A stretch of DNA of 64,000 bases, taken from NCBI GenBank assembly GCA_030737875.1, contig CM060918.1, positions 768,174,552 to 768,238,551 on the forward strand, given 5' to 3'. Below, one piece after another: positions 20,630-33,888 of the stretch (its first letter is position 1; every line of letters begins with the position of its first letter). The notes beneath the pieces were generated by a model. It was not told where the DNA came from and searched no databases. It was given only the letters and a program-made list of their open reading frames with translations. The position numbers were made by a program, and so were the translations under genes. The stretch is from Allium sativum (taxonomy: Eukaryota > Streptophyta > Magnoliopsida > Asparagales > Amaryllidaceae).

Positions 20630-21960
20630 AAAAGATAATCGAATAGAGTTAAATCGAATTTAGTATTCGAAGGAGCTAATCGAATTTAGTTATTTGAAAA
20701 GAGTTAATTGAATATTAGTTATTCAATTAGAGATAATCAAATAAAGTTAATCGATTAAAGATAATCAAATAAAAGTTAATCGAATTAGTCGAAGTAAGTT
20801 AATCGACTATTAGTTAGTCGAATGTTAGTTAAGCAAATAAGAGTTAATCGACTATTAGTTAGTCGAAGATTAGTTAATCGAATATGGTATTCGATGTTAG
20901 TAAATCGAATATGGTATTCGAAGTTAGTTAATCGAATATGGTATTCGATGTTAGTTAATCGAATATTGTATTCGATGTTAGTTAATCGAATATGGTATTC
21001 AAAGTTAGTAAATCGAATATGGTATTCGAAGTTAGTTAATCGAATATGTTATTCGAAAGGGGTTAGTCGAGTCGAGTTAGTCAAACAGAGTTAATCGATT
21101 TGAGTTAACTAGTTAGAGTAATCAGTTAGAGTTAACCAATTAGAATAAATCAGTTAGAGTTAAACCAATAGAGTTAATCAGTTAGAGTTAATCCAAAAAA
21201 TATGTCATTTAGCACGACTGCTAGCGTAATTCGCAGGGCTGCAGATAGCCTAAGGCGGTCGGATGTTTCCTGAGGGAATCAGGCGTAACCATTGTGATCG
21301 CTGCGATCTAGAGTCAAGCGAATGGAGTTAATCGAATATTAGTTATTCGATAGGAGTTAAGATAATCAAGTTAAGATATAGGAGTTAAGATAATCGAGTT
21401 AAGATAATGGAGTTAAGATAATCGAGTTAAGATATGGAGTTAAGATAATCGAGTTAAGTTATCGAGTTAAGATAATGGAGTTAAGATAATCGAGTTAAGT
21501 TATCGAGTTAAGTTAATTAAGTTAAGTTAGTCAAGATGAGTTAATCCAAAGGAGTTAGTCGAATATTAGTTATTCGAACGGAGTTAAATAGAGTTATCGA
21601 ATATTAGTTATTCGAATAGAGTTAAACGGAGTTAAATAGAGTTAGTCGAATATAGTTTATTCGAATAGAGCTAAAAGAAAGGAATTATCGATTATAGTTT
21701 AATCGAAAGGAGTTATCGATTATAGTTTAGTCGAAAGGAGTTATCGATTATAGTTTAATCGAAAGGAGTTATCGATTAGTTAATCGAAGGAAATTATCGA
21801 ATATAGCATATTCGAAAGAAAGAGACCGAATATAGTTTATTCAAAAAAGAGAGATTTCGAATATAAGTTATTCGAAGAGAGAGATAATCGAATATAGGTT
21901 ATTCGAAGAAGAGTTAATCAAATAGAGATTACTCAAAAGAGAATTTTACGTCGAATTCAA
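20630..21960 (+). repeat. Family A tandem-repeat array (copy 2)
   Basis: Complete array. It includes seven head-to-tail 27-bp units (20872-21060) of AGTTAATCGAATATGGTATT plus CGATGTT; each carries the inverted repeat CGAATA / TATTCG. Copy 3 has eight such units. Further 28-bp sub-arrays follow, with the hairpin island at 21201-21320 between them. Confidence 0.92.
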
Positions 21961-24039
21961 TTATATCGAATTCGGGAAAGTAATATTTACTTTCCGGTTT
22001 TTAAATCAAGAGTATACACAAATAAATTAGGGTTAGGTTTAATTATTCGAATTAAAGAATAAAGGTTATAATTGAAGTTAGATATTGCGAAAGCAAGGAT
22101 TATAACGTTATCGTTATAATCAATGTTTTCAATAAAGAAGTGGATTCGTAAATTGAATCCAAGAGTTACGTAAAGAAGTTGTTAAAGGTTTAAAAGATAA
22201 AATGTTACTGTTTCGAAGTTATAACGTTGTTCAGTTAAGGTCTGAGAGGTAATTATACCCCAACTTGATTGACTTCCTTCTTAACTAAGGAATGGTAAGG
22301 TTTGATGGTTAAGTGAATTCAATAAATGGTTTGAGTTGGCATAGCGATGTTTTATATAAACATCTGTTTAAATCCAATGAAGGAACTTTGGAAATGTTTT
22401 CCAAATAAGAAATCAGAAATGTTTTCTAATATAGAAAACAAGGAAATGGAAATGTTTTCCATTGTTAATAAAGTATATTTTCTAAAATTAGAAAATAAGA
22501 AATTTAGAATATAGGGAAACATGAGATAAGTAAATTAATGAACTAAAGAGATAAATGTTAAATGATGATTGGTTGATATAATTTTCGTCTGGAAATAATA
22601 TCGTTGTTTGCACACGAGTTTTTCTTTGATAGTTAAATCACAGACTATCAATGTTTTGACCATTTTAACGTTGTTAATATGGAGAGACCAGTTGGATTAT
22701 TATCCAAAGAACCACTTTGTATTGGCATAAGCGTTTGCGAATCATATATGCTGAATATATTGAAGACGGAGTAAAGTGCAAGGGCTGTTGTATAAATCTT
22801 AGATAACAATGGACGAAGATGGATGTACTGAATAGTGCCTTCGGTTTCGTTCAGTCCCAGAACGAACGTAAATGGACGAATGTCTGACAAAGTATTTCCA
22901 ATGATCGAATGGGTTGGTCTGTATAAATATATATGGTTGCAACGGATTTATCCCTTAGCATAACATCCATGATATTTGTATAAACCAACTAATGATTTAC
23001 GGATCTGATAATGTGGCATTCAAAGTGATCGTGTTATAAATGAATGGAAAGTAAGCGTAGCTTCTAGCCTCACATCCGGTAAATGACAGAAATCGGGCAG
23101 GCAGCATGGCTAAGTCGGTCGCACCGAAGTAGGGTGTATAATCACCTATCTAGAGAATATTCATTTGCTTCTTTAATCTATCAATGATGTCCCATATATA
23201 TATATATACGGGAACGGTTGCTGATCCCAACCGTTGGTGATGTACATTCGATACACTCAAGCGAAATGAGTGGTCGGTCATGTGTGGCTGAGTTGCAAGA
23301 TGTTCTTGTTGAACTCCAGTGTATCGTTCCTAGAGTACACTGATCGGAAGGTGGTTCCATACCTTGTCATAGTTGGAAATCCATTACCCAATACGTGCTT
23401 GCGGTTTTGATTGTATACTATATTTGTAGAACGTGAGATGAAAGCGTTTCTGCTAGATTGTTATCTAATTGTAGTTAGACATTATTATAATATCAGAATG
23501 ATATTGTTTACAAAGTGTTGGATTCTCATAAGGGAAAAACCCGTTCCGTTATGCGGCGTGGTCTTATGAGATATCATTTACTTGTTCAAATTGTTTTAAA
23601 TTGTTTTACTCATACCAGTCCCATGACTGACCCGGAGTTTACTTTGTTGTTTTCCCTAAACTCTTGGGTGCCTAAATTTGTACGGGCAGTCAAGTAGTCG
23701 GGATTTTACAGATACACTTGGAGAGCTTGGAGCAGGAGGCTTCAGGATTCTATAGCTATTATTATTTCCGCTGTTGTTGTAAGTGTTGTACTCTAATAAG
23801 TGCTATTTTATATATAACTATTTGTATTTCAAAAGTTATGTTATATTTTATTCGTTTCGCTGTGAGATTCGTGTTTACTCTGATGATGATGTTCTTCTTC
23901 TTCTATTCTACTAGTTCTATCTTATCTATCCTCACCCTCTATCTTCTTTCTATTAGTTTCTTGAATTTCAAGTGCAATTTGGGGTTGGACTTGTGTTATT
24001 TGGTCAGCTCAAATTGGACCGGATTTTCGGGTCACTAAA

Positions 24040-25367
24040 GTTGGTATCAGTGCTTAAGTTAAGCGAATTACCTTGGCTCTGTGGCGTAACTCAGTAGAGA
24101 TGGGATTAGTAATATCCTAGGCTGAGATTGAGTGTATATATACGAGTGAACGTATTTGTTAATTGATATAAAATTTGTTTTATATTGTGGAGATTTATTG
24201 ATTGCGTGGCTTATGAATTCTGGTCGATGGTGGGGCACCACAATATCGATAGGGGTTTCTGAACACTCGAATACGATGAACCAACATGATATGTTTTGAC
24301 ATTAACATAGTATAATTGGTTGTGTTGGTTGTTATTATAATCAAATGAGGTTATAAGAAGTGAAATGGTTATGTAAATAACTGATCAGAATTCATATAAG
24401 TAAAGTATATGAAATGAAAGGAAGTAAATCTGAATTTAAATCAAATTGGAAATAAAATAAGGAAATTTTAAGTTCCTGGGAGATTTTGAAAACGTTTTTC
24501 AAACTGAAAGTGATATAATATTGAACTCACTTCAATAGCTGGAAAATAGATTCTAATGATGAATCGCGACATCATCAGTGTTCATTTCCGAGTTGTAAGT
24601 GACGGATTACTACCAAAGGTTTTGTTTTCGAATTGCTTTGTGAAAACAAGGTGTTTAAAAATTCAAAGGTTTTGAATTGGCTGTATGATTTCAAATTGAT
24701 TTGAAATAAATCCAAGAATTTAAGTTCTGAAATTGGAATTTAACTTTTGAAGTTAAATAAAATAAGATGGTAAAAATGAATAAATTGAAATTCAACTTAA
24801 ACCCAAGATAAATAAAATTGAATTGGATTAGAGATAATCTAGAATGGAACCAAATTTATAAGTCAATAATTTGGAATTTGATATTGGGGTTCGAATAAAA
24901 TTCGATTTGGATTGAGGATATGAACTGATTGGAATTTGATTGGGATAACATTGGTATATGCTGAGTAGATAGCATATGGAAGTGATAGAGTGATATGCCC
25001 GACAAAAGGTACCAGTTTATATTATATATGGGTTTGAGATTTTGATGAGCCGAATTGGCAAGCCGTTTGGCGTTTTGATTTTCTTTTGGGTTGGAGAAGG
25101 CCTAGAGAGGCGAGTTGTGGTTTTACCGATAGGGCTGTACAAAGGAGGTTATGGCGAAATTCTCCGGAAAATTTAGGCGTTAGAAAATTTTCAAAAAAAA
25201 ACTTTTGGAAATTTCAGTTAGTAGGAATAAATTAATATTTTAGTCGATATTAATTGGTTCAATTGAAACTGAAGTTAAGGGGTAGACCGATAAATATTTA
25301 CCCAGTAGATAGGGTCGTCCTCTACTTTAGCAATTTCGAGGACGAAATTATTTTAAGTGGGGAAGAA
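24040..25367 (+). mobile_element. Family A internal region, copy 2 (non-coding)
   Basis: 1328 bp, nearly identical to 3037-4367 and lying between two further A LTRs. The post-PBS hairpin (24090-24126) is intact. The dimerisation-like hairpin (24553-24578) keeps loop palindrome TCGCGA, but its stem has changed from CTGATGAT to CTAATGAT, giving one mismatch. The conserved block runs from 24995 to about 25220 and the polypurine tract is 25355-25367. A second internal region flanked by LTRs shows a tandem array rather than a single insertion. Confidence 0.88.
24042..24053 (+). other. Damaged primer binding site (A copy 2)
   Basis: TGGTATCAGTGC differs by one base from the intact site at 3039-3050 (A to T at position 10). 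The adjoining LTR end is also changed (ACTAAA for ACTACA). Priming from this unit would be weakened. Confidence 0.8.
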
Positions 25368-25840
25368 TGTAATGACCCAGGTTTTTAGTGTCAGAATATT
25401 TAATTTATTTAAATATATGAATATATGAATGTGATTGAATTAGAAGTTGAATAACTTGAATTCAAAATATACGAGTTATTTAAAAATAACTGAATTAAAT
25501 ATGAAATTAAATCGAATTAGAAGCTTATGAAAATTCGTATTTGAATGTGAACGATAATATATATTTATTTTTGAAGAATGGAAGTCGTTGGAAATCGATT
25601 TGCATTTATTCGATTTGCATTTATTCGATTTAACTAGTACGTGTGAAATACTGTTTTTACAAACGAGTTCAGAATTTGACGAAACCGGTTTTATCAAGTC
25701 CGGAATAGTGTAATATAGCAGGATATCAAATTTCGTTACAGTCGGGTTTGTTATGAAGCTGTACGTGATTAAAATGCTCGAAGGAATATAAATGGTTATT
25801 TATATAAATATCTAGTTGGAAATATCTAAAAAGAATTGCC

Positions 25841-25848
25841 TATAAATA
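25841..25848 (+). promoter_or_regulatory. TATA box of A LTR (copy 3)
   Basis: TATAAATA in the same context as 4841-4848. Confidence 0.6.
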
Positions 25849-28204
25849 CCCTTAAAAACCCTTCTCTAAACCTAACTATCCTCTTCATTAGTCAAAGAAA
25901 GGAGCCGCCACAAATTCCTTCCTCAACAAAACCATCGTGAGTATAAAAATTCCAAACAATTCGAAATAAAATCCCTAAATTTATGATACTCATATTTTTG
26001 GGTTCTTAAGATCGTTCTCTTCATCCGCATCTCAGTTCTAAGTTGTTCGATGCTCGTTTAGGTGATTGGGTTTTTCGACAGTGTGTTCTAGGGTTGGGAT
26101 TTGGGGAATTTAAGAACCTCGATTGTGATTTGAGTAGTGTATTTGGATTCATGGTGGTATTCGCAGTTCATACTCGTTGTGTTCCAGTTGGGATTTCACG
26201 AAGCGTTAGTTGATCGAAAGGGGGTTACTGATGTCGACAGGAAGAGCAAGGTCGGGGCTAGCACTGGCCGAAGTGGAGCGAGGTTCCGTACTCTCAGACG
26301 CCGTCAGTGATCAGTAAAATGGAAACGGTTTCATTTGTCCGTAGTCATCGCAGGAAGAAGAAATATATCGTCTGGTTTGGACGAAGACGCTGAATGTTTT
26401 CCTGTTAAGCGTGATCTAGGGGTTAACTGTGTTAATTAATTGAGGAGTGGGGCTTTTATCTGTACTGACGTGATGACTGTGCCGATATGGTGCACAGAGA
26501 AATACTGGAAGGTGTTCATGCATGGACTGAAGTTTCATAAATGAAAAGGACGTAACAGCCTTTGTGGAAGAAGCTGGAGTTTTAAATAGAGAAGAAGTGG
26601 AAGAACAGACAAGAATGCTTGTATTTTCTGTTTTGTGGTTAGTTGGGTTTGCGTGAATGGGTTCTTTGGAAGAAGTGGGGTCGAGTGTGACTGAGTACTG
26701 AGAAGGATATGAGATGGGAGTTGGGGTTGTAGGTGATGACAGAAGGTTGGTGAAGGAGTTCGTTGTTTGTTTTCCTATAGCGATGACCGATAACAGGGTT
26801 GCAGCGTTGAACCTGTAGGGAGAAGATGGAGGTGGCAGTTGAGTTAATGATGAGGTGTGGAGTTTGTTTGCACAGTTTAGGGATGGATTATTATTTTTGG
26901 TCATGGGAAATATTTACTGTGCAGGTTTATGTGAGTGTCGAGGAGTGGAAAGAAGAAGGATTGGTTTAGGAGATGAATAATGTAATTTGTTTGTTAAATT
27001 ATGTTGAGTTGGGTGGGAACAGAATTAAGTTGAAATTGATGATAACCCGGGTTTTGAATGTGGATTTGTGAAGTAGACAAGGAGGAAATAATCAACACTT
27101 GAAATGGGCAAACATGGTGTCGAACTATAGTAAGTGTTGTGGTATACATAGACGATTGTCTTGACATTGATTTACCGCAAGTAAAGCTGTGGCGAAAGGG
27201 TAATGACAATGGGCTATGTCAGAAAGGAGGAGCGGCCTGTCTCTTTTGATTGAAGAAGATGAGTATTAGATGAATCTGGTGAAAACAAGATCCGTTAGGA
27301 CCATATGGACGGGAGCTTCACAACGAAGCTGACGGGAAGTGGATCGGAGCTCGTCTAGAAATTTATTACAAAATAAATTGTAGGACCAGAATCATCGACC
27401 GTAAATCGTTGGTTAACGATTACGGACAATGTGAGTAAAACTCACTAACTCTTCTCAATTTATATTTCTATATAAATTGTACTTAAATTATTGACTGTTG
27501 TGTATTGATTGTCTGTACTGTTCAATAGATTTGATTGAAAACGTAGATATCATTATATATAGAAAACCGTAAGTCAAATATGGATTCTGATTATCAGTAT
27601 ATTTCATGTTGGGATGACATTGATGTATATTATACTATGTAACATCTGTGGATGCAGGGAGACAGGTAGGAGGAATCCGACTGGATTCCTCAACAATTAT
27701 TTTACTGTTTTCATATATTGTGTTATATGATGTGTTATATAATCTGTTCTGGATTATGTGTGTTAGAATGATATTAATCATTGTTATTCGATATTTTGCA
27801 TATCATAAGAAACCCTGAGTTGTGAAAGGAATATTTCAATGTATATCGAAATAAAGGAGTTTTATAAAATCAACCGATTTTATAAAAAGGAAACAATTGG
27901 AAAATAGAGTATTTATAAAACGAACACGGTTTTATAAATGGAAGTATTTATAAAACAAATAGAGTTTTATAAAAGGGATATTTATTTAGAAAATAAATAG
28001 AATTGAAAAAGGAAATATTTATTTAGAAAATAAATAGAATAAAGGAATATTTATTTAGAAGATAAATAAAACGTTATAAATAGGAAATATTTGTAACGGT
28101 AATTAGAAGTTATAAATAGGAAATATTTGTAACGGTAATTAAAAGTTATAAAAAAGGGGATAGTTGTAACGGAAAATAAACGTTACAAAAAGGAAATTGA
28201 CGAG

Positions 28205-29560
28205 ATATAAAAGATAATCGAATAGAGTTAAATCGAATTTAGTATTCGAAGGAGCTAATCGAATTTAGTTATTTGAAAAGAGTTAATTGAATATTAGCTA
28301 TTCAGTTAGAGATAATCAATTAAAGTTAATCGATTAAAGATAATCAAATAAAAGTTAATCGAATTAGTCGAAGTAAGTTAATCGACTATTAGTTAGTCGA
28401 ATGTTAGTTAAGCAAATAAGAGTTAATCGACTATTAGTTAGTCGAAGATTAGTTAATCGAATATGGTATTCGATGTTAGTAAATCGAATATGGTATTCGA
28501 AGTTAGTTAATCGAATATGGTATTCGATGTTAGTTAATCGAATATGGTATTCGATGTTAGTTAATTGAATATGGTATTCGATGTTAGTTAATCGAATATG
28601 GTATTCGAAGTTAGTAAATCGAATATGGTATTTGAAGTTAGTTAATCGAATATGTTATTCGAAAGGGGTTAGTCGAGTCGAGTTAGTCAAACAGAGTTAA
28701 TCGATTTGAGTTAACTAGTTAGAGTAATCAGTTAGAGTTAACCAATTAGAATAAATCAGTTAGAGTTAAACAAATAGAGTTAATCAGTTAGAGTTAATCC
28801 AAAAAATATGTCATTTAGCACGACTGCTAGCGTAATTCGCAGGGCTGCAGATAGCCTAAGGCGGTCGGATGTTTCCTGAGGGAATCAGGCGTAACCATTG
28901 TGATCGCTGCGATCTAGAGTCAAGCGAATGGAGTTAATCGAATATTAGTTATTCGATAGGAGTTAAGATAATCGAGTTAAGATATAGGAGTTAAGATAAT
29001 CGAGTTAAGATAATGGAGTTAAGATAATCGAGTTAAGATATGGAGTTAAGATAATCGAGTTAAGTTATGGAGTTAAGATAATCGAGTTAAGTTATCGAGT
29101 TAAGTTAATTAAGTTAAGTTAGTCAAGATGAGTTAATCCAAAGGAGTTAGTCGAATATTAGTTATTCAAACGGAGTTAAATAGAGTTATCGAATATTAGT
29201 TATTCGAATAGAGTTAAACGGAGTTAAATAGAGTTAGTCGAATATAGTTTATTCGAATAGAGCTAAAAGAAAGGAATTATCGATTATAGTTTAATCGAAA
29301 GGAGTTATCGATTATAGTTTAGTCGAAAGGAGTTATCGATTATAGTTTAATCGAAAAGAGTTATCGATTAGTTAATCGAAGGAGATTATCGAATATAGCA
29401 TATTCGAAAGAAAGAGACCGAATATAGTTTATTCGAAAAAGAGAGATTTCGAATATAAGTTATTCGAAGAGAGAGATAATCGAATATAGGTTATTCGAAG
29501 AAGAGTTAATCAAATAGAGATTACTCGAAAGAGAATTTTACGTCGAATTGAATTATATCG
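28205..29560 (+). repeat. Family A tandem-repeat array (copy 3)
   Basis: As in copy 2, but with eight 27-bp units (28451-28666) instead of seven, and with one GAGTTAAGTTATC sub-unit fewer downstream. The island is at 28806-28926. Confidence 0.92.
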
Positions 29561-32329
29561 AATTCGGGAAAGTAATATTTACTTTCCGGTTTTTAAATCA
29601 AGAGTATACACAAATAAATTAGGGTTAGGTTTAATTATTCGAATTAAAGAATAAAGGTTATAATTGAAGTTAGATATTGCGAAAGCAAGGGTTATAACGT
29701 TATCGTTATAATCAATGTTTTCAATAAAGAAGTGGATTCGTAAATTGAATCCAAGAGTTACGTAAAGAAGTTGTTAAAGGTTTAAAAGATAAAATGTTAC
29801 TGTTTCGAAGTTATAACGTTGTTCAGTTAAGGTCTGAGAGGTAATTATACCCCAACTTGATTGACTTCCTTCTTAACTAAGGAATGGTAAGGTTTGATGG
29901 TTAAGTGAATTCAATAAATGGTTTGAGTTGGCATAGCGATGTTTTATATAAACATCTGTTTAAATCCAATGAAGGAACTTTGGAAATGTTTTCCAAATAA
30001 GAAATCAGAAATGTTTTCTAATATAGAAAACAAGGAAATGGAAATGTTTTCCATTGTTAATAAAGTATATTTTCTAAAATTAGAAAATAAGAAATTTAGA
30101 ATATAGGGAAACAGGAGATAAGTAAATTAATGAACTAAAGAGATAAATGTTAAATGATGATTGGTTGATATAATTTCCGTCTGGAAATAATATCGTTGTT
30201 TGCACACGAGTTTTTCTTTGATAGTTAAATCACAGACTATCAATGTTTTGACCATTTTAACGTTGTTAATATGGAGGGACCGGTTGGATTATTATCCAAA
30301 GAACCACTCTGTATTGGCATAAGCGTTGCGAATCATATATGCTGAATATATTGAAGACGGAGTAAAGTGCAAGGGCTGTTGTATAAATCTTAGATAACAA
30401 TGGACTAAGATGGATGTACTGAATAGTGCCTTCGGTTTCGTTCAGTCCCAGAACGAACGTAAATGGACGAATGTCTGACAAAGTATTTCCAATGATCGAA
30501 TGGGTTGGTCTGTATAAATATATATGGTTGCAACGGATTTATCCCTTAGCATAACATCCATGATATTTGTATAAACCAACTAATGATTTACGGATCTGAT
30601 AATGTGGCATTCAAAGTGATCGTGTTATAAATGAATGGAAAGTAAGCGTAGCTTCTAGCCTCACATCCGGTAAATTACAGAAATCGGGCAGGCAGCATGG
30701 CTAAGTCGGTCGCACCGAAGTATGGTGTATAATCACCTATCTAGAGAATATTCATTTGCTTCTTTAATCTATCAATGCTGTCCCATATATATATATATAC
30801 GGGAACGGTTGCTGATCCCAACCGTTGGTGATGTACATTCGATACACTCAAGCGAAATGAGTGGTCGGTCATGTGTGGCTGAGTTGCAAGATGTTCTTGT
30901 TGAACTACAGTGTATCGTTCCTAGAGTACACTGATCGGAAGGTGGTTCCATACCTTGTCATAGTTGGAAATCCATTACCCAATACGTGCTTGCGGTTTTG
31001 ATTGTATACTATATTTGTAGAACGTGAGATGAAAGCGTTTCTGCTAGATTGTTATCTAATTGTAGTTAGACATTATTATAATATCAGAATGATATTGTTT
31101 ACAAAGTGTTGGATTCTCATAAGGGAAAAACCCGTTCCGTTATTCGGCGTGGTCTTATGAGATATCATTTACTTGTTCAAACTGTTTTAAATTGTTTTAC
31201 TCATACCAGTCCCATGACTGACCCGGAGTTTACTTTGTTGTTTTCCCTAAACTCTTGGGTGCCTAAATTTGTACGGGCAGTCAAGTAGTCGGGATTTTAC
31301 AGATACACTTGGAGAGCTTGGAGCAGGAGGCTTCAGGATTCTATAGCTATTATTATTTCCGCTGTTGTTGTAAGTGTTGTACTCTGATAAGTGCTATTTT
31401 ATATATAACTGTTTGTATTTCAAAAGTTATGTTATATTTTATTCGTTCCGCTGTGAGATTCGTGTTTACTCTGATGATGATGTTCTTCTTCTTCTTCTAT
31501 TCTACTAGTTCTATCTTATCTATCCTCACCCTCTATCTTCTTTCTATTAGTTTCTTGAATTTCAAGTGCAATTTGGGGTTGGACTTGTGTTATTTAGTCA
31601 GCTCAAATTGGACCGGATTTTCGGGTCACTACACTAATACCCTTGGTATTAACTACATATATAATGTTTAACCCCCTTCTCATGCTTCAGCGAGCATTAT
31701 TAAAAATTGCAAGATGAAAGGAAACTTATAATAAGTGAAATACTAAGATTTAACTTATGTATTAAACTATCTATAGGGTAATCTTGTAAATACTCTTGCA
31801 AAATGATTTTATGAGTTGCGTAGATATCACCTGATGTGTAACCTTGTTGGTGGTTTGGGTACCTTTTTCATGGATTTCCTCCTACATTGTTCTCCATGCG
31901 ACTCATTATATAACCCTTTATATTATTCTTTTGTTAGTAGTAAGATAGGAACCATGATTTACTCTATTCTTATGAATCCCCATTCGGATCGTAACATTGC
32001 AATGTGTAAACCTTTGTGATAGGTTAATGTGACCATTTGTACTTTATGCTTTATCGAGATAGAGAATAGTAACTTTATGCATATAAGTTTAGAAAAAAAT
32101 TTCCCTAAGCAAGATGGGAGATCACGATATCCATTTGTAGGCTTTTGGATAGTAGTATAGAGACATCAACCTGAATTTTGATTTGACAAACACTTCTTGG
32201 AAATGATAATTATAGTCTGAAGACCGAGATTAAGGTATTTGGAATAATGATTCAGAAATACTTTTCTGGAAGTATAAAGTTCTGCAGCCCATATCCAGGC
32301 ATTTATAATAGAAGATCGAAGAACCAAAA

Positions 32330-32580
32330 ATCCATTTTCAGCATTTATTTGTGGTTCTAAACCAAACTCAGATTCATGTATTTGATAGAAGACTAGAAGT
32401 TCACTTCTGGTATTTAATAGAAGCCCTGAACCAATCCCAGATTCAGGTATTTGATAGAAGACCAGAAGTCCACTTCTAGTATTTAATAGAAGTCCCAGAC
32501 CAAACCCAGATTCGGGTATTTGATAGAAGACCAGAGATCCACTTCTGGTACTCAAATAGAAGTCCCAAACCAAACCCAAA
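32330..32580 (-). repeat. 69-bp tandem repeats
   Basis: About four degenerate units with TTTGATAGAAGACCAGAAG and CACTTCTGGTATTTAATAG. The unit length is a multiple of three, so one minus-strand frame stays open (32166-32579) and encodes repeats of LLVFYQIPESG; this is probably a by-product of the repeat. Confidence 0.75.
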
Positions 32581-32639
32581 TTCGTATATTTGTCGCTATT
32601 GGTGCCAATTCCTGGTTTGTTCTTTAAAGCAGAGGTTGT

Positions 32640-32940
32640 ATGGGCTTCAAGCGCTCTTCTTTCGAGCTTTTGTTTCCTTCCAACGAGATATTTGTGTAAG
32701 TATAGGTGACAACATGCTTAGAGTGCTCATCCAGAGCTTTTTGATCCCTTTCCACGGGATTTTTGTGTAAGCAGAGGCGACTGCATGCTTAGTGTGCTCC
32801 CTAAGAGTTTTTGTTCTCTTTTGCAGGATTAGATGTAAGCAAAGGATGTACGTGCTTACTAAGCCACTCTCTGGGGCTTTGTTTGCCAAAGTTGAGGATT
32901 TACGTGCTTTGTTAGCCACTCTTTGGGCTTGTGCGTCCGG
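32640..32940 (-). repeat. Degenerate repeats of roughly 75-100 bp
   Basis: Recurring GTGTAAGCAGAGG, CATGCTTAGTGTGCTC and GAGCTTTTTG elements in three to four diverged units. Confidence 0.6.
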
Positions 32941-32979
32941 TGTGCTTGGCTAACTTATTCTTAAGCAGGGCCCTAGGAC

Positions 32980-33435
32980 TTACCCGACCTCCCTCTTGGA
33001 GGCGCCTTAATTTGGCCATCGTAAGTGGTGATAAGGGCTAAGTTGCTTTAATCTAGTCATCGTAGGTGTGGATAAAGGCTTACTTGTTTAATGCTCTACC
33101 CTGGTCGTCATAGGCAGTAACAGAGGCTTGCACATCACCCTCCAAGGGGTGCCTTAACCTTGCCATCGTAGGCGCGAATAAGGGTTTTCAATGCTTTACT
33201 CTAGCCCTGTCTAATTTGGACGTGGATAAAGGCTTACACTCACCCCCTCCAAGGGGTGCATTACCCAGGCCATCGTTGGCGTAAGGGTTTTAGCTGCTTC
33301 GTCAGGGGGGCAGAGGCTTATACTTTTGATGCTTTAACCTGGCCCTTTCTGAATTAGATGTGGCTAAAGGCTTACACAACTCCCCCCTCTGAGTGGTGCC
33401 TTACCCTGGCTATCTTGGTGGGGACAAGGGTTTTT
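32980..33435. repeat. Degenerate repeats of roughly 130 bp
   Basis: Units contain CCTCCAAGGGGTGCCTTA, TGGCCATCGTAGGCG and GATAAAGGCTTACAC in the same order, at least three times. These are typical of non-coding parts of transposons. Confidence 0.6.
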
Positions 33436-33888
33436 AGCCATCGTAGTTAGCTTCATCCATTTCGGATGGTTCCATATTTGCAGGAGTTCCATACTCCTGT
33501 CCATGTAGACAATCTTTCTTTAAGGAATCCATTGTTGCAGTTGACTAAAATTTCTTTACATGTCTATATAGCTGACCTTGATGAAGGAATTTGATAATCA
33601 TTCCTTCTAGAACTCTGCAATGATTGGTTTCATGTCCATTCATTATATGATAGTTGCTCTAGGGTCCTCCAAATTTGACTTCGTTCTTGGGTTTCTTCCT
33701 TAGTGATGGCCAAAAGCTAAGCCCATGCTTTATTAAGAAGTATATATTTTCAATCATTGTAGTAAGCTTGCAATCTTCAGGTAATCTTAACTCAAAGACT
33801 CCCTTTTGACGTCAGAACTTAGCCCTTTTTTAGTCAATTTTGTAGGTTCCTCTTCGTCTTTAACCTTTTGTTTTACTGTGTACTGAAA

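Larger units (their letters stand above)
4368..24039 (+). mobile_element. Family A LTR, copy 2 (split by element B)
   Basis: The LTR starts TGTAATGACCCGG at 4368. It is interrupted after 6566 by element B, resumes after the AAAAC duplication at 19989 and ends at 24039. Without B it is about 6250 bp, against 6266 bp for copy 3. Its terminal trinucleotide has changed from ACA to AAA. It carries the TATA box (4841-4848), a leader, the repeat array (20630-21960), the hairpin island (21201-21320) and the CCCGTTCCG motif. An antisense frame of 162 codons (5415-5903) is kept in copy 3 but is low-complexity Pro/Ser/Thr and lies opposite the purine-rich leader; I do not regard it as a gene. Confidence 0.9.
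25368..31633 (+). mobile_element. Family A LTR, copy 3 (complete)
   Basis: 6266 bp from TGTAATGACCC to GGGTCACTACA, uninterrupted. It contains the TATA box (25841-25848), donor-like GTGAGT (25937-25942), leader, empty B site (27563-27567), repeat array (about 28205-29560), island (28806-28926) and CCCGTTCCG motif region (about 31130-31155, one base changed). After 31633 the sequence is unrelated to A and there is no PBS, so this is the outer 3' end of the A array. The next five bases, CTAAT, are the candidate target duplication; the other side is outside the window. Confidence 0.92.

Noticed and set aside
20872..21060. CRISPR-like array from regular 27-bp repeats
   Set aside because: Units are head-to-tail without unique spacers and lie inside a eukaryotic LTR.
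31627..31640. CACTA-transposon terminus (CACTACA)
   Set aside because: The word is the end of the A LTR, as shown by the matching end at 3031-3036; no partner terminus was found.
32166..32579. 137-codon repetitive frame
   Set aside because: A 69-bp tandem repeat is divisible by three and keeps one frame open; this is a repeat by-product.
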